The notes: generated from the letters alone by a model not told the origin. Shown: positions 43,198 through 53,648, counted from the first letter of the stretch. The stretch: 64,000 nucleotides of DNA from Lysobacterales bacterium (GCA_016718605.1 JADKCY010000003.1:1116001-1180000), one strand, 5' to 3'. Numbers and translations are program-made.

Positions 43198-44748
43198 TCA
43201 GTGCCGTCCTTTGCCGTTGAGCGCGCGCTCGCTGGTTGCGATCGACAAACTCTGCGCCAGACTGCGCTGAACTGCGAGCTTGTGACGCTGTTGCAATGCC
43301 ACTTTCTGGACACCGCGCATCTGCGAATCCACGATCAGTTCGGGCGTCCCCGGCGGCAACATCTGCAGTGACTTCATGAAATCGATGACGGCATCACGAC
43401 CCCGTTGATCTAGGGCGAAGTAAGCATTCCGCGAATAGCGCGCCTCACCGCCGTGGACGTCGATGGCTTCGGTCAGCGTCGTGAGATCGCCTTTGTGGCC
43501 ATAGGGCGCGGAGTTGCCGACATCCCACAGTTTGCGGGTGAGGAAAAGCTCGGTCGCCACCCCAGCCTGCACAAGCTGCTCATTGCACAGGTGTCGGATA
43601 TCCGCATCGCAAAGGTTGTGTCGCTTCAGATCGGTATACGCCCGCACCAGCGCACCGCCATCCGCAGCCGGTTCAAGACGCGGCAATTGCCCTTGCGTGG
43701 TGAGGTCGAAGCGAATATCGCGAAGCTCAGCGACACCGGCGGTCCCACTCGGATTGAACGGATTGGGCTCGACAAATTCGCGCCCTTGCAGGGCGAGAAG
43801 CGGCACATGGCAGTCCGCGCAGCCGACACGTTCAAAGATGCGCTCACCCACCAAGGTCGATACCAGCGCCTCAGTATCACCGGGGAGGACCTGACCCGGC
43901 ACGCCCAAAGCCGCCTGATACAAAGTCACCGCGGTGATGTCGCCCACGCTCAACTCGTCTGCCACATCGTCCTGATCGAAGTCCGCGCTACCGGTACGCG
44001 CCATCCCGAAACGTTCAACCGCCTGCATTCCATGGTGGTGATTCATCGCGTTGACACTGAACTCGCGCAGCGACACCACGACGCCCTTCTGGTGAAACGG
44101 TCTCAGTACGAGGTCGGCGTCGATGCCCTGGACTTCCGTGTTGTCATAGTGCCCGTCTGGGTGCGCTACCAGCGCGCCAAAGGAGACCCCGTTTGTCGAC
44201 AGATTCACCCGCACGGGTTGCCCGCTCGCGCGCGCCTGCTGCATGCCGGCCGCGCGCTGATTGCGCAAGTCGACACTCATCTCGCGTGCCAGCATTTCAA
44301 TGGCGCCGGAGCCCTGCATGCCCAGCGTGTTGCGTTCGTTGCTGAATCGACCCGAGACCGATTCCGTCACTGGGTCCAGCGTCTGCGCCAGCACGAAGAC
44401 ATTCGCCACCACATCACCCGCGCCACCGACGAAGGGATCGTTGTGGCATCCAGCGCAGGAGTTGGAGTCCGGTCCGGATGTGCGCAGGAACAACGGTGCC
44501 GATCCGGCGACACGCGGCGCACCGCCGCCCGTCGTGGCAGGGCGTCCCTGGCCGTCGTACTGATTGAACTTGGCCACGAACAGGTTATGACCCTGCGCAA
44601 ACAGCGCATCGAAGCTCTCGGTGCCTGATTCCGCGGCGGCTTGATCGACATGCCGCTGCAGCACCGGTCCGTCACCCAGAGCCAGCGCAGCTAGCGGCAT
44701 CAGACCGCAACTCCACAGCACGAACTTCCCCAACATCATCTTGCGCAT
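43198..44748 (-). CDS. di-haem c-type cytochrome of the DHOR (di-haem oxidoreductase) type
   Basis: The 516-residue protein has a signal peptide (MRKMMLGKFVLWSCGLMPLA, ending ALA-LG) and two haem c motifs, SCAGCHNDPF (about residue 101) and GCADCHVPLL (about residue 320). The body with KLWDVGNSAPYGHKG, FDQDDVADELSVGDITAV and RDAVIDFMKSLQ resembles di-haem oxidoreductase proteins (PF06537), which are related to bacterial cytochrome c peroxidase. It should be periplasmic. Substrate unknown. The ATG follows GGAGGGG. It is convergent with the MBL gene and separated from the upstream delta-60 gene by a terminator. Confidence 0.87.
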   Translation of the reverse strand: MRKMMLGKFVLWSCGLMPLAALALGDGPVLQRHVDQAAAESGTESFDALFAQGHNLFVAKFNQYDGQGRPATTGGGAPRVAGSAPLFLRTSGPDSNSCAGCHNDPFVGGAGDVVANVFVLAQTLDPVTESVSGRFSNERNTLGMQGSGAIEMLAREMSVDLRNQRAAGMQQARASGQPVRVNLSTNGVSFGALVAHPDGHYDNTEVQGIDADLVLRPFHQKGVVVSLREFSVNAMNHHHGMQAVERFGMARTGSADFDQDDVADELSVGDITAVTLYQAALGVPGQVLPGDTEALVSTLVGERIFERVGCADCHVPLLALQGREFVEPNPFNPSGTAGVAELRDIRFDLTTQGQLPRLEPAADGGALVRAYTDLKRHNLCDADIRHLCNEQLVQAGVATELFLTRKLWDVGNSAPYGHKGDLTTLTEAIDVHGGEARYSRNAYFALDQRGRDAVIDFMKSLQMLPPGTPELIVDSQMRGVQKVALQQRHKLAVQRSLAQSLSIATSERALNGKGRH

Positions 44749-44848
44749 TTTCCCCTCCAGGATTTCGCGAACCCGTGGTCTACAGGGTCACTGGCGTGAA
44801 GTAAACGCGAAATTGAGGGCTATCCCCTCAGAGCCTAGGAAAATACCA

Positions 44849-44870
44849 AGACGCCGTAGCGAGGGCGTCT
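44849..44870 (-). terminator. terminator after the first delta-60 repeat gene
   Basis: AGACGCC and GGCGTCT form a 7-base stem with an 8-base loop; on the minus strand the hairpin is followed by TTGGTATTTT. It lies about 30 bases past the stop codon of the gene at 44900-47377 and before the di-haem cytochrome gene. Confidence 0.7.
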
Positions 44871-44899
44871 GGTGGTTCTTTGCTCTCAGACCGACAGCC

Positions 44900-47377
44900 T
44901 CATTCGAATCCGTCGGCAAATAGCGCGGCGGGCAATTGCAGCAGGTGTGTCGTGACCACGCGCGAGATGGCGCTCCCCGCACTCCCACCTGCGACGCTCG
45001 CCTCGATCCGGTATAGCAATGGTTGCGTGGTGGGCGGATCGACCGCCACACGCCAGAGCGAACTGATTCGCGTCATTTCGCCAATGACCTCGAAGTTGAG
45101 TCCGTCATCACTGGACACCGACAAGACCGGCGTCCCGATCACCTGCGCGGCACTATCGCGCACACCCCACAAGACACTGCCCAGCGCGCTGTTGTAAGCA
45201 AACGCGATCCCCGCATCACGATCAGAAGCGACGACACGCGCCAAGCCGTCCCGGGCTTGTCCGGCCACGCTGGTGAAGCTGCCATTGAGCAGGATCTTGC
45301 CGTCGATCCCAAGATTGATACCCAGGATGCTGCCATTGCTGGTCACAGCAAAGCTGGGATCGGTTGCGCCCGTCGCCAAGCGCCGCGTGATCAGGCCATT
45401 GCTGCCGCCGATCAGCACTCGGCCATCCGCTTGCAGCGCCAAGGCCGAGACACGCGCCACGGCCGCACTGCTCAGACTGGCGTTGAAGCCGCTGTCCACG
45501 CTGCCGTCGCTGTTGATCCGGGCGACCCTGACCCGACTCGTCGCTCCCAGCGTGGTGAACTCGCCACCCACCAAAATGTCGCCATCAGGTTGGAGCAACA
45601 GGGTATCGACGCGGCCGTTCGGACTCGGATCGAACGCCGTGTCCAACACACCGCCCGCACCGTTGACCCTAGCCAGATGATTCCGCAGCGACCCGCTGGC
45701 GCTGGAGAACGTGCCGCCGATGACCACCTTGCCATCGCGCTGCAGCGCAATCGCGCGCACCACCGCACCCCCATTGAGGAGCGCATTGAATGTGGTGTCC
45801 AACGTGCCATTCGCGTTAAGACGCGCAATGCCCGCGCGACTGAAGCCACTCACCTGACTGAAATCGCCGCCGATCAAGATCTTGCCGTCCGACTGAACCG
45901 CCAAGGCGCGCACCGTGGCGTTGGCATCCGCCGCGAAGTTTGCGAACGAGGAGCGCTGACTGGCGTCGCCATTGACACGGATCACGAAGCCCGCGCCCGC
46001 GTTGTAAGCGCTGGTGAACTCACCCGCGATAACGATCTCACCCGTTGGCAAGGCCGCCATCGCCAAGGGCACGCCATTCAACTGCGCATCCGTGCTGCCT
46101 GACAAGGGCGTGATGACTGCACCCTCGCTATCCATCAGCGCCAGTCGAGTGCGGGTCGCCCCATCGAACTGACTGAAATCCCCGCCCACCACCCATTGAT
46201 GTCTAGTCAGGCGTATCGCTGTCGTCACGACACCGTTCAACGCAGTGTCGAGTGACTCATCCACCCCACCATGCCCTTCGGCGCGTGCCACGCGGTTTCG
46301 CACTAAACCACCCGCATCCGCAAACTCGCCAGCCAGAACCAGATGATCACCATCAAGCAACAGCAAGGCATGAACCGGCGCATCCATGCCTCCGATGATC
46401 ACGCTACGGGAACTGTTTTCGTCAAACTGGATGATGCGCTTGGTCGACTTGTTGCTGACTCGGGTGAAGTCCCCTGCGATCACAATATCGCCATCGCCCC
46501 GTTCGACCACCGCACGCACCCGATTGTCGATGCCGCGTTCGGGATAGTCGGTATTGATGGCGCCACGCGCGGTCAGCCGCACGAAGTTGAGCCGCGACGC
46601 ACCATTGACCTGGGTGAACTCACCACCCACCAGCAGATCACCATTGCGCGCCAACGACATCGCCAGCACGCTGCCATTGATATCTGCCGCAAAGCGCGTG
46701 TCGCGCACACTATCGCTGCGCAAGCGGGCGATGCGGTTGACGGGCAGCCCCCCGAGCTGGGTGAACTCACCGCCCAAAAAGACCGCGCCGCTTGACGTAT
46801 CGCGAACCAGACTGTGGACGGGGGCGTTCACCCCCAGCAGATTGCCGGAGATCGAGGTCCCCTGCGTGTTGATGCGGGCGAAAAAGGCGGCCGGCTGTCC
46901 GCCGACGCTCGTGAACGTCCCGCCCAGATAGAAGCCATCCGCGCCGTCATCAATGATCGCGTCAACACGACCCGAAGGGACGGGTTCAAACGAGAGATCG
47001 ATCGCGCCTGCGGCGGTGATTCGCACCAGTCCGCCCATCGCAATCCCGATGTCGGTGACGGTCAGGTTCTCGCCACCAATCAGCATGTCGCCGTTGGGTG
47101 CGATATGAATCACCCGCACACTGCCACCGGTGACCGGATTGCCGAAGCTGCTGTCGCGACGGCCATCCGGATGCAGACGCGCCAGGCGGGTCTGGAACAC
47201 ACCGCCGACGGTACTGAAATCACCGCCGACCAGCAACTTGCCGTCATCCAGTCGGGCCAGCGCATGCAGCGTGCCATTGACGTTGGGGTCAAACCCATCC
47301 AGCGCCGATTGCGCATGCACAGTACCAATCAACGCGACCATCAGGATCAGACCGCGCAAAATGGGGGTAACCGACAT
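44900..47377 (-). CDS. secreted delta-60 repeat beta-propeller protein, paralogue A
   Basis: The ATG at 47377 opens a signal peptide (MSVTPILRGLILMVALIGTV, cleavage at VHA-Q); 825 residues. Most of the protein is a run of repeats of 55-60 residues of the type DGKxLVGGDFSxVxGxxRxxLARLxxDGxxDxxF, the delta-60 repeat, folded as beta-propeller blades. The C-terminal 150 residues form a different domain ending LPAALFADGFE. The neighbour at 47456-49954 has the same plan and clear similarity over the C-terminal half (GRVDTLLL, TSRVRVARI, VARVSALALQADGRV), so the pair arose by tandem duplication. Function is unknown; such proteins are exported or surface-bound. Confidence 0.87.
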   Translation of the reverse strand: MSVTPILRGLILMVALIGTVHAQSALDGFDPNVNGTLHALARLDDGKLLVGGDFSTVGGVFQTRLARLHPDGRRDSSFGNPVTGGSVRVIHIAPNGDMLIGGENLTVTDIGIAMGGLVRITAAGAIDLSFEPVPSGRVDAIIDDGADGFYLGGTFTSVGGQPAAFFARINTQGTSISGNLLGVNAPVHSLVRDTSSGAVFLGGEFTQLGGLPVNRIARLRSDSVRDTRFAADINGSVLAMSLARNGDLLVGGEFTQVNGASRLNFVRLTARGAINTDYPERGIDNRVRAVVERGDGDIVIAGDFTRVSNKSTKRIIQFDENSSRSVIIGGMDAPVHALLLLDGDHLVLAGEFADAGGLVRNRVARAEGHGGVDESLDTALNGVVTTAIRLTRHQWVVGGDFSQFDGATRTRLALMDSEGAVITPLSGSTDAQLNGVPLAMAALPTGEIVIAGEFTSAYNAGAGFVIRVNGDASQRSSFANFAADANATVRALAVQSDGKILIGGDFSQVSGFSRAGIARLNANGTLDTTFNALLNGGAVVRAIALQRDGKVVIGGTFSSASGSLRNHLARVNGAGGVLDTAFDPSPNGRVDTLLLQPDGDILVGGEFTTLGATSRVRVARINSDGSVDSGFNASLSSAAVARVSALALQADGRVLIGGSNGLITRRLATGATDPSFAVTSNGSILGINLGIDGKILLNGSFTSVAGQARDGLARVVASDRDAGIAFAYNSALGSVLWGVRDSAAQVIGTPVLSVSSDDGLNFEVIGEMTRISSLWRVAVDPPTTQPLLYRIEASVAGGSAGSAISRVVTTHLLQLPAALFADGFE

Positions 47378-47455
47378 GGCATTTGCTCTCAAATCGAGGG
47401 AGATGGACAGACAAACCCGGATTCGGGCCGCGGCCCGCCAGTTGACCGCACGCGC

Positions 47456-49954
47456 TCATTCAAAGCCGTTGGCGAACAGAGTCGAGCGCACGACGATCAG
47501 GTGGCGGGTTTCGATGCGCGAATCGGCAGCGCCCGCTGGTCCGCCAGCGACGCGTGCCTGAATGCGGACAACAACCTGCGAATCGAGTGGAAACAGCACA
47601 CTGGTGGACCACTGTGCGCCTGCTCTGACCATCGCCACTGGGGTCGTGAACAGCGTCCCTTGCGCATCGATCATCACCGAGAACATGGGTGGCGCAAGCA
47701 CCTCGCTGGCGCTGCCGCTGAGGCTCCAGAAGAACTTCGAAAGCTGAGGCTGGTAGAACGCGGCTTGATCGGCAGCGCGATCCACAGCGACCAAGCGACC
47801 GATCCCAGAGCGCCCGAGCCCCGCGAGGGTGGAAAAACTCCCCGTGATCAGCGCTTTGCCATCCAGACCGAGCAAGATCCCGGTAATGCTGCCGTTTGCG
47901 CTCGCTGAAAAACTGAAGTCGGTGGCTCCACTCGCTAGGCGACGGCTCAGAAAGCCCGCGGTACCACCGATCCAGACACGACCGTCGGCCTGCAACGCCA
48001 CCGCCTGAACCCGCGCGACGCTCGCAGCGGAGAGGTTGGCGTTGAAACTGGAATCCAAGCCGCCGGTGCCGGTGATGCGCGCCACACGGACCCGACTGGT
48101 GCTGACGATACTGGTGAATTCGCCGCCCACCCAGACACCGCCATCGGGCGCCAATAGCAGGGTGTCAACGCGAGCGTTCGGCGCTGGGTTGAAAATCGCA
48201 TCGACACCACCGGTGGTGTTCAGCTTGACCAGATGGTTGCGGGCGATACCGCCGACCGTGGTGAAGCTACCGCCGACGAAAATCTCACCAGCGGCACTGA
48301 CAGCCAGTGCACGCACGCTGCTGCCCGCCGCCATATTGGCGTTGAAGGCGGAATCCAGCGTGCCACTCGCGTTCAACCGGGCGATGCCTAGACGACTGAC
48401 GCCGTTGACCTGAGTGAAATCGCCGCCGAGCAAGATTTTGCCATCAGCCTGCACGGCAAGTGCGCGAATCGGCCCATCGGTTTGTGCCGGAAACTGCGCG
48501 AAGCTGTCGCGCCCGGACAGATCAGCATTGACCCGAATAAGGTTGCCCGCACCTTGACCGTACGCACTGGTGAAGTCGCCAGCGATCACCGCTCGGCCAT
48601 CGGCAAGCGCTGCCATGGCGAGCGGGACGCCGTTCAAGTTCGGGTTGGAGGCACCGAACACCGGTATTGTGACTCGCCCACGACTGTCCACGCGGGCCAA
48701 GTTCTGACGCGGCAAACCGTCGAAGACCACGAAATCTCCCGCCACCAGCCAGTGCCGATCAGGCATATGCACGGCAGCCGTGATCACACTGCCATCGTGG
48801 ACCGGTCCGAACGTGGTATCCAGTTGACCATGCGCCTCCACGCGACCAATACCGCTGCGAGTCACACCACCGAGGCTGGCAAATTTGCCGCCCACCAGGA
48901 CACTGTCGTCGGGCAGGGTCAGCAAGGCACGCACCGACTGCGATGCCCCGCTTGGAGGGAAAGTGCTCAATTGCCCGAGCGTATTAATCGCCATGATGCG
49001 CGGCGTAAAACCACCGCTGAAGTCGCCACCCGCGATCACGCGCCCATCGGCCAACGCCGCCAGCGCAAACACCTGCTGATCCAAGGCCACCTGAAAATCG
49101 CCATCCAAGACACCTTCCGGCGACAGGCGCGCGATATGGCTTCTTGACACCCCATTGACGGTGAGAAAACTCCCGGCAATCACGCTGTTGCCATCATTTG
49201 TCGTGAGGATGTCCAGCACCGTGCCATCCACGCTGGCCGAGAAGCTCGTGTCGCGCGCGCCGGAGCTCAGGAGACGCCCGATGCGCTGCGCGGTTTGTCC
49301 ACCAAGTTGGGTGAAGCTGCCGCCGACCAGAACGCGTCCGTCCGGCAACTCGTCCAGCGCGAAAACGGTCCCATTGGCCTGCGTGGAAATCGCGAAGGGG
49401 TTCGACACCCCACTTTCATGGATCAAGTCCAGATTCAGACGTGGCTGGCCAGCAACTGCAGAGAACTCACCGCCGACCAAGTAGTTGACGCCGTTCCTGC
49501 TAAGCAGCGCATGGACAGTGCCCGTGGGGATGGGCAGAAAACTCCCGTCCAGATCACCACTGCTGTCCAAGCGCGCCAACGCACCCACACTCAGGGTCAC
49601 GATGGCACCCGGCGCCGCCTCATCGAGCGCGACGATGCCACTCCCACCGAGCAGGATGTCACCGTTCTCGTCGACCAGCAGCTCATTGACCGCGCCTTGA
49701 GTCAATGGACTGTGGAAGCTGCTGTCAACGCGACCATCCGGGTGCAAGCGTGCGATCGCACGTCCACTGACGCCATCGACAGCATTGAAATCACCGCCGA
49801 GCAGAATTTTTCCGTCGGCTTGACGCGCCACTGCCAGCACGCTGCCACCGCTCACCGTGGGCGCGAAACCATCCAGCGCAGACTGTGCTTGCAAGGGCGC
49901 ATTGGCAAGCATCGACAGCCAGATACAGCGCAGAAAATGACGGTTGGTTCGCAT
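47456..49954 (-). CDS. secreted delta-60 repeat beta-propeller protein, paralogue B
   Basis: The ATG at 49954 is chosen because GGAGATC lies just before it (an upstream ATG at 49966 overlaps this site). The 832-residue protein has a signal peptide (MRTNRHFLRCIWLSMLANAP, cleavage at LQA-Q), then delta-60 repeats (ADGKILLGGDFNAVDGVSGR, LPDGRVLVGGSFTQLGG, ADGRAVIAGDFTSAYG) and a C-terminal domain ending VVRSTLFANGFE. It matches the gene 78 bases downstream in architecture and in C-terminal sequence. The two are probably co-transcribed up to the terminator at 44849. Function unknown. Confidence 0.87.
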   Translation of the reverse strand: MRTNRHFLRCIWLSMLANAPLQAQSALDGFAPTVSGGSVLAVARQADGKILLGGDFNAVDGVSGRAIARLHPDGRVDSSFHSPLTQGAVNELLVDENGDILLGGSGIVALDEAAPGAIVTLSVGALARLDSSGDLDGSFLPIPTGTVHALLSRNGVNYLVGGEFSAVAGQPRLNLDLIHESGVSNPFAISTQANGTVFALDELPDGRVLVGGSFTQLGGQTAQRIGRLLSSGARDTSFSASVDGTVLDILTTNDGNSVIAGSFLTVNGVSRSHIARLSPEGVLDGDFQVALDQQVFALAALADGRVIAGGDFSGGFTPRIMAINTLGQLSTFPPSGASQSVRALLTLPDDSVLVGGKFASLGGVTRSGIGRVEAHGQLDTTFGPVHDGSVITAAVHMPDRHWLVAGDFVVFDGLPRQNLARVDSRGRVTIPVFGASNPNLNGVPLAMAALADGRAVIAGDFTSAYGQGAGNLIRVNADLSGRDSFAQFPAQTDGPIRALAVQADGKILLGGDFTQVNGVSRLGIARLNASGTLDSAFNANMAAGSSVRALAVSAAGEIFVGGSFTTVGGIARNHLVKLNTTGGVDAIFNPAPNARVDTLLLAPDGGVWVGGEFTSIVSTSRVRVARITGTGGLDSSFNANLSAASVARVQAVALQADGRVWIGGTAGFLSRRLASGATDFSFSASANGSITGILLGLDGKALITGSFSTLAGLGRSGIGRLVAVDRAADQAAFYQPQLSKFFWSLSGSASEVLAPPMFSVMIDAQGTLFTTPVAMVRAGAQWSTSVLFPLDSQVVVRIQARVAGGPAGAADSRIETRHLIVVRSTLFANGFE

Positions 49955-50097
49955 GCTGATCTCCACAGGCCGGTTTGCCTGAACGATTCAACACGCTTTC
50001 CTGCGACTTCCCGCCAACGCGCGGCACACACGCCCTGCTCCACGCGTCATCATCGCGTTGCTCAGCTTCGCCAGAACGCCATTACCGTGGCGGTAGC

Positions 50098-53000
50098 TCA
50101 GTTCTCGGGTTGTCGCAGCAGGCGCGCCATCGACACTGGCGCGTTGTTGCCGCGCAGCGCGGCGGCGACATCGACATACCCTTTGCTCAAAGCCACCTCG
50201 CTGGCATCCCGGCCGATGGTGTCGCGCAATCCGCGCGGCGCGCCCAGCGCCAGCAGGTGTTCGACCAAGTTCAGCGCGCCACGTTGGGCGGCAAGATGCA
50301 ATACGCTGGCGCCCTGACTGTTCTGCCCTTCCAGACTCGCACCATGCCGAATCAGTAGCGCGACTTGCTGCGCGATGCAGGCTTCACTCGCGAATGCCTG
50401 CAAAGGCGCATCGGCGCCCAACAGCCACATCAGCGCGGAGTCGCCCTTTTGGTTGACATGAAGAATCCGCTCGACTGCGGACGTCGCGAGCGCCCATTGC
50501 CACAGCCGCAGCACCGCCTCCTGGTCACGCGCGGCAAATCCGAACCGCGCCACATAGTGCAAGGCACTATTGCCCGCCGCATCACAGTCCTGCGGATCGG
50601 CGCCGTGTGACACCAAGGTCGTGGCAATTTCCTGTCGACCGAGCGCCAACGCCAACATCAAGGCCGTCACACTGCCCTCAAAGCGTTGGCTGACCACATC
50701 GGCATGGCTCAACAATGCGCTCACCACTTCACGATGACCACGCATGATCGCGGCACTCACCGCAGTCGCACCGGTCGTCGCACACAGACTGACGTCGGCG
50801 CCGGCCTGCAGCAGGACCTGCACGATGCGCAGCTCACCGCTTCCCGCAGCATGCAACAGCGCGGTACTGCCCTTCTCGTCACGATGATCCACCGCAAACC
50901 CGCAGGCCAGCAGGCAGCGCACCGCATTCACGTCGCCTGCGCGCGTCGCCGTGATCAGGTCCGCTGCACGCAGTGCGCGATGCGGATGCGGCCAGCGCGG
51001 CCAGTCCAGCCACTCGATCAATTCGCGACGCCCGGCACTCAGGGCCATGCCAAGTGCCGTGCGACCGTCCGCGCATTGCAGGTCAACCCGCGCGCCGGCC
51101 CGCACCAACGCCTCGACCATCGGCAGATCACCTTGCGAGGCCGCGCGCATCAGCGGCGTGAACCCCGTGCGATCGACGACGTTCGGGTCGCAACCACGAT
51201 CCAGACCCACCTGCACCGCGTCAATCCATCCCAAACCGACCCAATGCAACAAGGGCAAAGCGTCCGAACGCGTGCCATGCAGGTCGCCACCGCGATCGAC
51301 CATCTGCATGCACAGTGACTGCAAGGCGACGACATCGGTCGGCGCATTGGCGCACTGCGCCAGCCAATCGGCCAACAGACCACGACCGCTTGGCTGCGCG
51401 CCACAACGCAACAGCGCGTCGGTCAGCGACATGTCGCCACGCCGCATCGCATGCGCCAAGACCTGATCACGTTGGTCGGCCTGCAGGCGTCCCAGCAACC
51501 TGTCGCGCAATACAGCACCAAGCGACAAACCCTCCGTAACCAGCAAACGTTCGCACAGCGCCGCAGTCTGCTCGGGCACCTCGTTGAGCAAGGGCATCAA
51601 CAGATCTTCGCGATTGGCCGATGCGGCACGCCGCAGGCGCTCGAAAAGGTCGACGTGGGAGGCGTCACGCACTTGCTCGTCCGCAAATGCGGAAGGCAAA
51701 TCAACATCGGGATCAATGCAGCGCACCAGATCCCACCGCCCGCGCTGCAATGCGTGATCGAGCGCCGACAAACCCTGTTCATCACGCAAATCGCTGCGCG
51801 CTCCCATACAAAGCAAGCTGGCGAGCGTCACCGTGTTGGTGCGCGGTGTGGTGCAGGCGAGTATCAGCGGTGTGCGCTGGTAGCGATCGCTTCGATTGAC
51901 ATCCACGCGCGCCTGCCGGAACAGGGCAACGACGCCATCCACGCCGGATCGAATTGCCTCCATCAGGGGCGTCGCACCGGCCTGATCGACACCATCGGGC
52001 TCGGCGCCTGCTGCCAGCAAGGAAGCACAGACACGGACGTTGCCGCGCAGCGCCGCCTCGTGCAATGCACTGCGTCCAAATCGACCGACCGCATTGACCC
52101 GCGCCTTTTGCCGCAACAGCAGCTCAACGCCAGCAGGATCGTCCTCGCCAGATGCCGCACCGAGCAAGGCAGGCTCTGTGCCCGGCCATTCGGTTTTGGC
52201 GCCGCGCCCGAGCAAGTACTTTGCCGCACGCCAATTACCGAAGTCACAGGCGCAATACAGCGGAGTTTTGCCCTCACGGTCTGGCGTTTCCAACCGCGCG
52301 CCGGCGTCCAGCAATTGCGCGGCGACATCCAGTTCCGAGTAGCGTGCAGCGAAATGCAATGCGGTCCGCCCCTCAGCGTCGGTGACCTTTGGGTCCGCGC
52401 CATTGGCAAGCAGCATGGCGACAATCGAAGCCCGCCCACTCAGCGTATCGCGCACGGCGGCCAACAGCGGGAAGCGGCGGTCGTCGCCGCTCGGATTGAG
52501 CTCGGCGCCACACAAAATCAGGTGCCGCAATAGCACGACATCGTCATGCAGACAGGCCAACGCGAGGAGCTTGCGCAAGCCGAGGCTGTCCTGCTCACGC
52601 AATCGCGACAGGGATTCCGGAGTGGCCTGCAGCGCATCAACTACACGCTGATAGTGCCCGGCGCGCGCCCAGTGCTCCCACAGTGGCAAGCCACCAGGCT
52701 CGGACACCGCGCCTGAGCCGGGCTGGCTGTCACCGCCTTCGGTTGGGTCCTGTAGCGCGGGGCTGTTGCTTACAGTCGCCAACGACAGGCCGTGCTCCAT
52801 CATGCGACGCATTTGCCAGATCAACGTGGCCACCAGCAGTACCACGACGATCGCCACGAGGCTGAACGTCGGCATCTCCAGGTCGCGCAATGCACGCGGC
52901 AAGGGGAAACACCACAGACAGACCAGCAGCAAACCCACACCCTGCAGCGCGAGCATCTGCCGGGCAATGCTTGGATCCGGCTGCGCACGTCGCGCCGCTG

Positions 53001-53364
53001 ACTGCAATCCGCGCCGCGCACGCTGCCAGACCGTCCGCCACAGCGAACTACGCGCCAGCAGGAAAACCCAGCCAGACAGCGCAAAGCCACCAATCACAAT
53101 CCAGGCGACACCGGGGCGTTGCAAATAGGCCCACCATGGCAGGCAGACCAAGCTAAGGGTCAGCAGCCACTGCAACGTTGCCTGCTGCAGGAGTCGCGCA
53201 TCGCACTTGATCGAACCGGCGCCCTCCGTCGACGGCAACACGGCGCACAGCAGCAACAACCAGACCGCGCCGCCAGCCAATGCGCCGAGCAAAATCGATC
53301 CATTCAAACCTGCCGCGACGCTGATGGCGCAGGCCAGCAGAATCACTGCGACCTGCCGCCTCAC
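50098..53364 (-). CDS. membrane-anchored ankyrin repeat protein
   Basis: The 1088-residue protein starts at a GTG that overlaps the stop of ycgL. The first 200 residues contain three pairs of hydrophobic helices (for example GSILLGALAGGAVWLLLL, ATLQWLLTLSLVCLPWWAYL, FSLVAIVVVLLVATLIWQ). From about 260 to 1070 there are many ankyrin repeats, with signatures such as DAEGRTALHFAARYSELDVA, DREGKTPLYCACDFG, DRTGFTPLMRAASQGDLPMV and NSQGASVLHLAAQRGALNLV. The repeat part should be cytoplasmic after an even number of helices, giving a scaffold held at the inner membrane. Partner unknown. Translational coupling with ycgL is likely. Confidence 0.93.
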   Translation of the reverse strand: MRRQVAVILLACAISVAAGLNGSILLGALAGGAVWLLLLCAVLPSTEGAGSIKCDARLLQQATLQWLLTLSLVCLPWWAYLQRPGVAWIVIGGFALSGWVFLLARSSLWRTVWQRARRGLQSAARRAQPDPSIARQMLALQGVGLLLVCLWCFPLPRALRDLEMPTFSLVAIVVVLLVATLIWQMRRMMEHGLSLATVSNSPALQDPTEGGDSQPGSGAVSEPGGLPLWEHWARAGHYQRVVDALQATPESLSRLREQDSLGLRKLLALACLHDDVVLLRHLILCGAELNPSGDDRRFPLLAAVRDTLSGRASIVAMLLANGADPKVTDAEGRTALHFAARYSELDVAAQLLDAGARLETPDREGKTPLYCACDFGNWRAAKYLLGRGAKTEWPGTEPALLGAASGEDDPAGVELLLRQKARVNAVGRFGRSALHEAALRGNVRVCASLLAAGAEPDGVDQAGATPLMEAIRSGVDGVVALFRQARVDVNRSDRYQRTPLILACTTPRTNTVTLASLLCMGARSDLRDEQGLSALDHALQRGRWDLVRCIDPDVDLPSAFADEQVRDASHVDLFERLRRAASANREDLLMPLLNEVPEQTAALCERLLVTEGLSLGAVLRDRLLGRLQADQRDQVLAHAMRRGDMSLTDALLRCGAQPSGRGLLADWLAQCANAPTDVVALQSLCMQMVDRGGDLHGTRSDALPLLHWVGLGWIDAVQVGLDRGCDPNVVDRTGFTPLMRAASQGDLPMVEALVRAGARVDLQCADGRTALGMALSAGRRELIEWLDWPRWPHPHRALRAADLITATRAGDVNAVRCLLACGFAVDHRDEKGSTALLHAAGSGELRIVQVLLQAGADVSLCATTGATAVSAAIMRGHREVVSALLSHADVVSQRFEGSVTALMLALALGRQEIATTLVSHGADPQDCDAAGNSALHYVARFGFAARDQEAVLRLWQWALATSAVERILHVNQKGDSALMWLLGADAPLQAFASEACIAQQVALLIRHGASLEGQNSQGASVLHLAAQRGALNLVEHLLALGAPRGLRDTIGRDASEVALSKGYVDVAAALRGNNAPVSMARLLRQPEN

Positions 53365-53648
53365 GCCACATCCTCTGCGGGGTCAAGCAGCAAGCGGCCA
53401 TTGAACTCAAGTACATCCACAGCATCACTGCTCTGCACGTAGTATCCGACTCGACGCAGATTGGCCAATACCGTCGGTGCCGCCGCCTGAGCCAAGCGAC
53501 GCTGCGGCGGCAGACTCAAAGCCATCACGCGATCAAGTATTCCCAAGCGCTCATGAATGACCGCAGGCAATAGCGTCAGCACTTCGGCAGACGCGCAGTA
53601 CACGAATACGTGTTGTTTTTTTCGGCTCTTGTAAATAAGGCAATGCAT
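53361..53648 (-). CDS. YcgL domain-containing protein
   Basis: The 95-residue protein starts MHCLIYKSRKKQHVFVYCAS and contains the YcgL-domain blocks PAVIHERLGILDRVMALSLP, RRLAQAAAPTVLANLRRVGY and YYVQSS. The family (DUF709) is small, cytoplasmic and of unknown function, found through gammaproteobacteria. Its TGA overlaps the GTG of the ankyrin gene (GTGA), an unusual partner. Confidence 0.9.
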   Translation of the reverse strand: MHCLIYKSRKKQHVFVYCASAEVLTLLPAVIHERLGILDRVMALSLPPQRRLAQAAAPTVLANLRRVGYYVQSSDAVDVLEFNGRLLLDPAEDVA

